Shown here: positions 40,547 to 46,353 of the stretch, piece by piece
Layout: every line of letters begins with the position of its first letter
Numbering within the stretch: position 1 is the stretch's first letter
Assembly (NCBI RefSeq): GCF_900111675.1
Contig: NZ_FOHO01000023.1
Location: 1 to 46,353, forward strand
DNA: 46,353 nucleotides
From: Paracoccus homiensis
Lineage (GTDB): Bacteria; Pseudomonadota; Alphaproteobacteria; Rhodobacterales; Rhodobacteraceae
Reading direction: 5' to 3'
Made by a program: the position numbers and the translations under genes
Notes under the pieces: generated by a model
What the model was told of the DNA's origin: nothing
What the model saw: the letters and a program-made list of their open reading frames with translations, nothing else
The model's database searches: none

Positions 40547-42045
40547 CCGCGCTGCTGGAGCTGCGGGCCGTGCGCCGAAGCTTCGGCCAGGTCGAGGTGC
40601 TGCACGGCATCGATATCGCACTTGCCCCCGGAGAGGTCCACGCCCTGATCGGCGAGAACGGCGCGGGCAAGTCCACGACGATGAAGATCATGTCGGGCTA
40701 TCTGGCCCCCACATCCGGGCAGGTCCTGCTGGACGGCGTGCCGGTCACCCATGCCGACAGCCAGGCGGCCGAGGCGCAGGGCGTCGTGCTGATCCATCAG
40801 GAATTCAACCTGGCCGACCGGCTGACGGTCGAGCAGAACATCTTTCTGGGCCGCGAGAAGAAGCGCGGCCCGTTTCTGGACAAGGCCGCGATGCGGGCCG
40901 AGGCGCGCGCCCTTCTGGACCGGCTGGACTGCCGGGTTCCGGTCGATGCGCGGATCGCCGACATCTCGAACCCGGACAAGCAGATGGTCGAGATCGCGAA
41001 GGCCCTGCAACGCGACGCCCGCGTGCTGATCATGGACGAACCGACCGCCGTTCTGACCACGCACGAGGTCGATGTCCTGTTCGGCCAGATCGCGCGCCTG
41101 AAGGCCGCCGGGGTCGCGATCCTGTTCACCTCTCACAAGCTGGACGAGGTTCGCCGCATCTGCGACAGCCTTACCATCATGCGCGACGGCGCGGTCGTGG
41201 CGCAGGGCCGGGTCGCGGATTACACCGAGGACGCCATGGCCGAGGCGATGGTGGGCCGCGACGTGTCTTCGCTCTATCCCGCGCGGGCCGTGCCGGTCGG
41301 ATCGGGCATCGCCTTGCGCGTTCAGGGGCTGACCGTGCCAGGCTTTGCCGACGATGTCTCGTTCGATCTGCGTCAAGGAGAGATCCTGGGTCTTGCGGGC
41401 CTGATCGGATCGGGCCGGACCGAGCTGATGGAGGGGTTGGTCGGCCTGCGCGCGGCCACCGGGCGGATCCAGATCGCGGGCCGCGACGTCTCGATCCGCG
41501 CCCCCCGCGACGCGCAGGCCCTTGGGATGTGCTATCTGACCGAGGACCGCAAAAGCCGCGGGCTTCTGCTGTCGCAGGGCATGAGAGAGAACCTGACGCT
41601 TCAATGCCTCGGGGACTTCACCAACTGGCTGATCGACACCCGCGCCGAGGAACAGGCGCTGACCCGCGCCATCGCCGAATTCGACATCCGCGCCCCGTCG
41701 CGTGGCATCGCGGTCGGCAATCTGTCGGGCGGCAACCAGCAGAAGCTTCTGATCGCCAAGATCATGCTGGCCGAACCCGATATCGTCATCATCGACGAAC
41801 CGACGCGCGGCATCGATATCGGGACCAAGCAGCAGATCTACGAATTCATCCATGCGCTGGCGGCGGCGGGCAGGTCGATCATCGTCATCAGTTCCGAGAT
41901 GCAGGAGATCATCGGACTGGCCGACCGCGCGCTGGTCATGCGGTCCGGTCGCATCATGGGCGAGGTCGCCCGCGCGGACATGACCGAAGAACGGATCGTG
42001 CGCCTGGCCATGGGGCTTCAGGCGGAACATGCAGGGACAGGGTGA
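40543..42045 (+). CDS. ribose-type sugar ABC transporter ATP-binding protein (RbsA/XylG-like)
   Basis: A 500-residue double ATPase of the CUT2 sugar family. Domain 1 has Walker A GENGAGKST, the segment VLIHQEFNLADRLTVEQNIFLGRE, and Walker B VLIMDEPTAVL. Its signature is degenerate (ISNPDKQMVEIAKAL), which is usual for the first domain in this family. Domain 2 has the altered Walker A GLIGSGRTE, also usual here, and a good LSGGNQQK signature. The start overlaps the previous gene by 4 bp. It energises uptake through the following permease. Confidence 0.94.
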   Translation: MTALLELRAVRRSFGQVEVLHGIDIALAPGEVHALIGENGAGKSTTMKIMSGYLAPTSGQVLLDGVPVTHADSQAAEAQGVVLIHQEFNLADRLTVEQNIFLGREKKRGPFLDKAAMRAEARALLDRLDCRVPVDARIADISNPDKQMVEIAKALQRDARVLIMDEPTAVLTTHEVDVLFGQIARLKAAGVAILFTSHKLDEVRRICDSLTIMRDGAVVAQGRVADYTEDAMAEAMVGRDVSSLYPARAVPVGSGIALRVQGLTVPGFADDVSFDLRQGEILGLAGLIGSGRTELMEGLVGLRAATGRIQIAGRDVSIRAPRDAQALGMCYLTEDRKSRGLLLSQGMRENLTLQCLGDFTNWLIDTRAEEQALTRAIAEFDIRAPSRGIAVGNLSGGNQQKLLIAKIMLAEPDIVIIDEPTRGIDIGTKQQIYEFIHALAAAGRSIIVISSEMQEIIGLADRALVMRSGRIMGEVARADMTEERIVRLAMGLQAEHAGTG

Positions 42046-43043
42046 TGGCAATGAGTTCGGCGGAACGACTGGAACGGGGATGGCGGCCTGATCTGCGTGT
42101 GCTGGGGCCGCTGCTGGCGCTGGCTGCACTTGTCTTGATCGGTGCGCTGCTGAACGGCAACTTCCTCAGCGCGGGCAACATCACGAATGTGCTGTCGCGC
42201 AGCGCCTTCATCGGGATCATCGCGGTGGGGATGACCTTCGTCATCACGTCGGGTGGGCTGGACCTGTCGGTCGGGTCGATGGCGGCCTTCATCGCCGGGC
42301 TGATGATCCTGGTGATGAACGCGCTGCTTCCCGTGCTGGGCGCCGGATGGCCACTGGCCATCGCGGGCATGGCGACCGCCATCGTAGCGGGGACGCTTGC
42401 CGGCATGATCAACGGCTTTCTGATCACCACGATGCGGATCGAGGCGTTCATCGTCACGCTTGGGACCATGGGGATCTATCGCAGCCTGGTGACCTGGCTT
42501 GCGGATGGCGGCACGCTCAGCCTCGATTTCGGGATGCGGACGCTGATCCGGCCCATCTATTTCAACGGGATCCTGGGGATCAGCTTTCCGATCATCGTCT
42601 TTGCCCTTGTCGCTATCTGCGGCGAGGTGGTGATGCGCCGCGCGGCCTTCGGACGCCATGCGGCGGCGGTCGGGTCGAACGACCGCGTCGCGCGCTATTC
42701 CTCGGTCGATGTGAACCGGGTGCGGCTGACGACCTATGTGTTTCTGGGCATTCTCGTGGGCATCGCCACGATCATGTATGTGCCCCGGCTGGGCGCCGCA
42801 TCCTCCAGCACCGGCGTCCTGTGGGAACTGGAGGCGATCGCCGCCGTCATCATCGGGGGAACCATGCTGAAGGGCGGTTTCGGCCGGGTCTGGGGAACCG
42901 TCGTGGGGGTCCTGATCCTGTCGCTGATCGACAACATCCTGAACCTCACCGATGGCGTGTCGCCCTATCTGAACGGCGCCATCCAGGGGGTCATCATCAT
43001 TCTCGCTGTGATCCTGCAGCGCGAAAAGCGTGCCGAAGGCTGA
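42045..43043 (+). CDS. ribose-type sugar ABC transporter permease (RbsC/XylH-like)
   Basis: A 332-residue permease with about ten hydrophobic segments. Hallmarks are NFLSAGNITNVLSRSAFIGIIAVGMTFVITSGGLDLSVGSM at the N-terminal part and AIAAVIIGGTMLKGGFGRVWGTVVG towards the C-terminus, typical of the CUT2 permeases. The frame is open far upstream, where it shadows the ATPase gene. GTG 42042 is an alternative start one codon earlier. It forms a homodimeric pore for the imported pentose or related monosaccharide. Confidence 0.94.
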   Translation: MAMSSAERLERGWRPDLRVLGPLLALAALVLIGALLNGNFLSAGNITNVLSRSAFIGIIAVGMTFVITSGGLDLSVGSMAAFIAGLMILVMNALLPVLGAGWPLAIAGMATAIVAGTLAGMINGFLITTMRIEAFIVTLGTMGIYRSLVTWLADGGTLSLDFGMRTLIRPIYFNGILGISFPIIVFALVAICGEVVMRRAAFGRHAAAVGSNDRVARYSSVDVNRVRLTTYVFLGILVGIATIMYVPRLGAASSSTGVLWELEAIAAVIIGGTMLKGGFGRVWGTVVGVLILSLIDNILNLTDGVSPYLNGAIQGVIIILAVILQREKRAEG

Positions 43044-43087
43044 GGTCGTCCGGCATCCGAGGAACGTGGTCAAGAGGAGGTTGAACC

Positions 43088-44038
43088 ATGAAGATCAGCA
43101 AGATGACAGGCGCGGTGATCGCGGTGGGCGCGCTTGCGCTGCCGGCGGCGGCGCAGGAGGATACCAAGGTCATCGGCGTGTCGATCCCCGCCGCGACCCA
43201 TGGCTGGGCCGGGGGCATGAACTTTCACGCCCAGCAGGCGGTCGAGCGGCTGGAAGAGGTCTATCCGCAGCTGGATTTCGTGCTGGCGACGGCATCGGAT
43301 GCGGGCAAGCAGGTCAACGACATCGAGGACATGATCGCCACCCGCAACATCGACGCGCTGGTTGTCCTGCCCTTCGAATCCGAACCGCTGACCGCCCCGG
43401 TGCAGGCGGTGGCCGATAGCGGCGCCTGGGTCACGGTCGTCGATCGCGGCCTGTCGGTCGAGGGGATCGAGGATCTTTATGTCGCGGGCGACAATGCGGG
43501 CTTCGGGCGTGTCTCTGGCGAATTCATGGCCGACGCCCTGCCCGACGGCGGCAAGATCGTGGCGCTGCGCGGCATTCCCACCACCATCGACAACGAACGC
43601 GTCGAAGGGTTCGAGGCCGCCATCGAAGGCTCGGGCATCGAGGTTCTGGGGATGGAGCATGGCAACTGGAACCGCGATGACAGCTTTACCGTGATGCAGG
43701 ATTTCCTGTCGAAATACGACAGCATAGACGCGGTCTGGGCATCGGATGACGACATGGCGATCGGCGTTCTGGCCGCGATCGAGGCCGCGGGCCGCGAGGA
43801 TATCCAGTTCGTCCTTGGCGGTGCCGGCATGAAAGAGATGATCGCCCGCACCCGCGACAATGACCCCATGGTGCCCGCGAACGTCACCTATCCCCCGGCG
43901 ATGATCGCCACGGCGATCGAACTGACCGCGGTGGGGCTGACCTCGACCGCACCGGTTTCGGGCGAATTCACCATCGGCTCGGTCCTGGTCACCCCCGAGA
44001 ACGCGGCCGAGTACTACTATCCCGACAGCCCGTTCTGA
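43088..44038 (+). CDS. ribose-type sugar ABC transporter substrate-binding protein (RbsB-like)
   Basis: A 316-residue periplasmic protein of the type I sugar-binding fold. The signal peptide MKISKMTGAVIAVGALALPAAAQ is cleaved near 22-23. The mature part opens KVIGVSIPAATHGWAGGMNFHAQQAVERLEE, followed by NIDALVVLPFESEPLTAPVQAVADSG, VTVVDRGL and AVWASDDDMAIGVLAAIEAAG, all typical of ribose/xylose-class binding proteins. AGGAGGTT precedes the ATG. It is the last gene of the plus arm and is followed by a hairpin terminator. Having the binding protein last, after ATPase and permease, fits some CUT2 operons. Confidence 0.93.
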   Translation: MKISKMTGAVIAVGALALPAAAQEDTKVIGVSIPAATHGWAGGMNFHAQQAVERLEEVYPQLDFVLATASDAGKQVNDIEDMIATRNIDALVVLPFESEPLTAPVQAVADSGAWVTVVDRGLSVEGIEDLYVAGDNAGFGRVSGEFMADALPDGGKIVALRGIPTTIDNERVEGFEAAIEGSGIEVLGMEHGNWNRDDSFTVMQDFLSKYDSIDAVWASDDDMAIGVLAAIEAAGREDIQFVLGGAGMKEMIARTRDNDPMVPANVTYPPAMIATAIELTAVGLTSTAPVSGEFTIGSVLVTPENAAEYYYPDSPF

Positions 44039-44045
44039 TCCACGG

Positions 44046-44067
44046 CCCGGCCCTTTTGGGCCGGGTT
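44046..44067 (+). terminator. terminator of the xylA/sugar ABC operon
   Basis: CCCGGCCC-TTTT-GGGCCGGG, an 8-bp perfect GC stem starting 7 bp after the stop codon, followed by only two T. It is the natural 3' end of the plus-strand operon. Confidence 0.75.
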
Positions 44068-44391
44068 CATGGCCCCCACTGCGAAGGCCACAACCGACCG
44101 AAGGTGCCATGACGCGGGCCGAAGGCTGGTTCCAAAAACCTTGGACCTCTCGCAGGCGCAGTGTCTTCCGCAAGATCAGGCGCGACAGTGATCGTCTGCG
44201 ACGTTGACCGGCCCCCTGTGCCGCACGTCAACGTCGCCGAAGGGCGGTCACATCCTCAAGGCCCATCGCAGCACACCATTAACATATATACCTATATACA
44301 TTGATATTGATCGCTGTTAGCTTGGCCTCGTCCCGTGAACAGCGCAAGTCCCGCCATGATCGGCTTGCCCGTACCGAAAAGGAAGCCGCCC
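44068..44391. other. gene-free gap with inverted repeat and AT-rich promoter-like stretch
   Basis: No supportable gene. It holds an 11-bp inverted repeat (see 44198-44237). It also holds a sharply AT-rich block at about 44277-44312 with two TATATA hexamers two bases apart, the most AT-rich stretch noted nearby and probably the promoter or curvature element of the gamma-carbonic-anhydrase gene. Confidence 0.6.
44198..44237. repeat. 11-bp perfect inverted repeat (large stem-loop)
   Basis: GCGACGTTGAC (44198-44208) and GTCAACGTCGC (44227-44237) are perfect inverted repeats around 18 bp. The spacer itself can form a CGGC/GCCG inner stem. No T-run follows. It could be a structured leader element, a regulator site, or a relic of a mobile element. 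Confidence 0.7.
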
Positions 44392-44922
44392 ATGCCGATT
44401 TGTGCCCTTGGCGACAAAAGCCCCCAGACCGCAGGTCCGAACAGTTTCTGGGTCGCGCCGACTGCCTATGTGATCGGCGACGTCACGCTGGGTCGCGATG
44501 TGGGGATCTGGTTCGGCGCCGTCCTGCGCGGCGACAAGGAGCCGCTGACCATCGGCGACGGCACGAATATTCAGGAACATGCGATGATCCATGCCGATCC
44601 GGGCTTTCCGGTAAGGATCGGGACCGGCGTCACGATCGGGCATCGCGCGATCGTCCACGGCTGCAGCATCGGCGACGGAACGCTGATCGGCATGGGGGCG
44701 ACGATCCTGAACGGCGCAAGGATCGGCAGGAACTGCCTGATCGGTGCCGGAGCGCTGGTCACGGAAGGCAAGGAAATCCCTGACGGATCGCTTGTGATGG
44801 GCAGCCCCGCCAAGGTGATCCGTCCGCTGACACCCGAGGGCATCGAAGCCCTGCAGAAACCGGCGCGAAACTACGTTCGGAACTGGCAGCGATTTGCACG
44901 CGAAATGCACCCCATCGCATAA
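44392..44922 (+). CDS. gamma carbonic anhydrase family protein (hexapeptide-repeat)
   Basis: A 176-residue left-handed beta-helix protein with repeated hexapeptides (IGDVTLGRDVGIWFGAVLRGD, IGDGTNIQ, IGTGVTIGHRAIVHGC, IGDGTLIGMGATIL). The three metal His candidates are His67, His84 and His89 in the usual HAMIHAD and GHRAIVHG segments, as in gamma carbonic anhydrases and YrdA/PaaY relatives. It is likely a trimeric metalloenzyme. Whether it hydrates CO2 or is a thioesterase-like PaaY protein cannot be decided. The start at 44392 follows AAAAGGAAG. It is a single gene ending at a bidirectional terminator. Confidence 0.9.
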   Translation: MPICALGDKSPQTAGPNSFWVAPTAYVIGDVTLGRDVGIWFGAVLRGDKEPLTIGDGTNIQEHAMIHADPGFPVRIGTGVTIGHRAIVHGCSIGDGTLIGMGATILNGARIGRNCLIGAGALVTEGKEIPDGSLVMGSPAKVIRPLTPEGIEALQKPARNYVRNWQRFAREMHPIA

Positions 44923-44987
44923 GGCCCTGCGCGAACCGGATTTGCCGTTCCGCATATCCGACCGAAAACCAAGGCGGTACAACAGCG

Positions 44988-45010
44988 AACGGGGGGCTTT
45001 GCCCCCCGTT
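44988..45010. terminator. bidirectional rho-independent terminator
   Basis: A perfect 10-bp stem AACGGGGGGC/GCCCCCCGTT with a TTT loop lies between two convergent genes. Plus-strand transcripts run into TTTGCGTTTGG. The flanking A/T pairs give a short U-tract on either strand. Confidence 0.85.
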
Positions 45011-45034
45011 TGCGTTTGGTTGTGATCATGCCGG

Positions 45035-45676
45035 TCAGGTGACGATGGTGGCTTCGGTGGCGGCGCGGAGGTCGGCTTCGGTCACGCCATCGGCGGTCTC
45101 GACGATCTTCAGCCCGCCCTCGACCACGTCCAGAACGCCCAGATTGGTGATGATGCGATTGACCACGCCCTTGCCGGTCAGCGGCAGGGTGCATTCCTTC
45201 AGCAGCTTGGATTCGCCGGCCTTGTTGGTGTGGTCCATGACCACGATCACGCGCTTGACGCCCGCGACCAGATCCATCGCGCCGCCCATGCCCTTGACCA
45301 GCTTGCCGGGGATCATCCAGTTCGCCAGATCGCCGTTCTCGGCCACTTCCATCGCGCCCAGAATCGCCGCCGCGATCTTGCCGCCGCGGATCATGCCAAA
45401 GCTGGTCGCGCTGTCGAAATACGAGGTGCGCGACAATTCGGTGATGGTCTGCTTGCCGGCATTGATCAGGTCGGGATCCTCTTCGCCCTCATAGGGGAAG
45501 GGGCCCATGCCCAGCATGCCGTTTTCCGATTGCAGCGTGATGTCCTTGTCGCCGGTGTAATTGGCGACCAGCGTCGGGATCCCGATGCCGAGGTTCACAT
45601 ACATGCCGTCTTCCAGTTCCTCGGCCGCGCGGGCGGCCATCTGGTCACGATCCCAGCCTTTCATTTCATTGGCCAT
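45035..45676 (-). CDS. scoB: succinyl-CoA:3-ketoacid CoA transferase subunit B
   Basis: A 213-residue beta subunit of a class I CoA transferase. The catalytic Glu is Glu51 in the hallmark SENGMLGMGP, which forms the covalent CoA thioester. GKIAAAILGAMEVAENGDLANWMIPGK and GGAMDLVAGVKRVIVVMDH are typical. It transfers CoA from succinyl-CoA to acetoacetate (or a related 3-keto acid) in ketone-body and polyhydroxybutyrate turnover. The ATG follows GGAGGCG and begins 2 bp after the stop of scoA. Confidence 0.94.
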   Translation of the reverse strand: MANEMKGWDRDQMAARAAEELEDGMYVNLGIGIPTLVANYTGDKDITLQSENGMLGMGPFPYEGEEDPDLINAGKQTITELSRTSYFDSATSFGMIRGGKIAAAILGAMEVAENGDLANWMIPGKLVKGMGGAMDLVAGVKRVIVVMDHTNKAGESKLLKECTLPLTGKGVVNRIITNLGVLDVVEGGLKIVETADGVTEADLRAATEATIVT

Positions 45677-45678
45677 GA

Positions 45679-46353
45679 TCACGCCTCCTCACGCTTGCGG
45701 GTGGTGACTTTTTCGATGCGCTTTTCGTGATCGCCCTGGATGATGCGATGCACATAGATGCCGGGCAGGTGGATGTGATCGGGGTCCAGGCTGCCGCGTT
45801 CGACGATTTCCTCGACCTCGACCACGCAGATGCGGCCGGACATGGCGGCGGGCGGGTTGAAGTTGCGCGCGGTCTTGCGGAACACCAGATTGCCGGTGTC
45901 GTCGGCCTTCCACGCCTTCACGATCGCCAGGTCCGAGACGATCCCGCGTTCGAGGATATATTCCTCGCCGTCAAAGATCTTGACCTCCTTGCCCTCGGCG
46001 ATCTGGGTGCCGACGCCGGTCTTGGTGTAAAAGCCCGGGATGCCGCTGCCGCCGGCGCGCATCCGTTCGGCCAGCGTGCCCTGCGGGTTGAATTCCAGCT
46101 CCAGCTCGCCCGACAGGTACTGACGCATGAATTCGGCGTTCTCACCGACGTAAGAGCTGATCATCTTCCTGATCTGCCTAGTGTCCAGCAGCTTGCCCAG
46201 ACCAAAGCCGTCGACGCCGCAATTGTTGCTTGCGATGGTCAGGTCCTTGACGCCGCTGTCCACGATCGCATCAATCAGCAGCTCGGGAATCCCGCAAAGA
46301 CCGAACCCCCCGGCCGAGATCGTCATCCCGTCATGCAAAAGCCCGGAAAGGGC
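45679..46353 (-). CDS. scoA: succinyl-CoA:3-ketoacid CoA transferase subunit A (N-terminus beyond window)
   Basis: The alpha subunit, seen as about 224 codons and open to the window edge. It reads [30 protein letters not shown], then [63 protein letters not shown] (the CoA-binding glycine-rich part), and [27 protein letters not shown]. The true start lies a few residues beyond 46353, because family members have about ten residues before this point. The apparent ATG start inside the frame (MTISAGGF) is rejected. It is cotranscribed with scoB. Confidence 0.93.
   Translation of the reverse strand, partial: ALSGLLHDGMTISAGGFGLCGIPELLIDAIVDSGVKDLTIASNNCGVDGFGLGKLLDTRQIRKMISSYVGENAEFMRQYLSGELELEFNPQGTLAERMRAGGSGIPGFYTKTGVGTQIAEGKEVKIFDGEEYILERGIVSDLAIVKAWKADDTGNLVFRKTARNFNPPAAMSGRICVVEVEEIVERGSLDPDHIHLPGIYVHRIIQGDHEKRIEKVTTRKREEA

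Noticed and set aside
40311..42044. In-frame upstream extension of the sugar permease (910 residues in total)
   Set aside because: The first 578 residues are the other frame of the ATPase gene, with a Pro/Arg/Gly-rich non-protein composition. The permease begins at 42045, with its own start and a normal family length.
44108..44206. Short plus-strand frame beginning MTRAEGWFQKPW in the gap after the sugar operon
   Set aside because: Only about 32 codons, no convincing ribosome site and no recognised family. I could not support it as a gene or as a transposase remnant.

Overview
The window looks like chromosomal sequence from a GC-rich alphaproteobacterium, most likely a Paracoccus-type member of the Rhodobacterales. 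The reasons are the GC-rich coding, a density of ABC importers for peptides, amino acids and sugars, 4-bp ATGA-coupled operons, and an ECF sigma/anti-sigma pair next to a DUF4394 gene. No rRNA, tRNA, CRISPR array or phage genes were seen. The window is mainly a run of catabolic islands, each with its own regulator.

Left edge (1-188): the 5' part of an IS5-type transposase. Positions 252-11048, minus strand: eight head-to-tail genes for uptake and breakdown of a peptide-like compound. In transcription order they are an M81 (MlrC-like) metallopeptidase, an oligopeptide-type binding protein, two permeases, a double ATPase, two M20 amidohydrolases and a cytoplasmic gamma-glutamyltransferase. A divergent IclR regulator (11173-11985) shares a promoter region with two palindromes.

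Positions 12007-14189, minus strand: a DUF4394 secreted protein, an ECF sigma factor whose coding frame runs past any normal start codon, and its anti-sigma factor. A GNAT acetyltransferase follows on the plus strand. Positions 15013-21831: an arginine transaminase module. aruI and aruH (2-ketoarginine decarboxylase and arginine:pyruvate transaminase) lie on the minus strand. A TetR regulator and a polar amino-acid ABC importer lie on the plus strand. Two copies of one palindrome, TGTTGAAC-N4-GTTCAACA, tie the units into one probable regulon. The first permease gene is broken by an exact 38-bp tandem duplication.

Positions 21870-25761: an NAD(P)-binding reductase, a glutathione S-transferase overlapping a succinate-semialdehyde-type dehydrogenase, and a divergent zinc-type/quinone oxidoreductase. 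Positions 25880-44038 appear to be one large carbohydrate locus with a central divergent promoter region near 35.5-36.0 kb. The minus arm runs sulfatase, enolase-superfamily dehydratase, an oligosaccharide/oligopeptide-type ABC importer (five genes) and a GntR regulator. The plus arm runs a LacI regulator, xylose isomerase, a sugar isomerase/epimerase, a Gfo/Idh/MocA dehydrogenase and a ribose-type ABC importer (three genes), ending at a terminator. The central region carries one palindrome of the LacI type and one of the FCD-GntR type. I infer that the locus imports and processes a sulfated or acidic, xylose-containing glycan.

Right edge (44392-46353): a gamma-carbonic-anhydrase-like protein, a bidirectional terminator, then scoB and the 5'-truncated scoA of succinyl-CoA:3-ketoacid CoA transferase on the minus strand.
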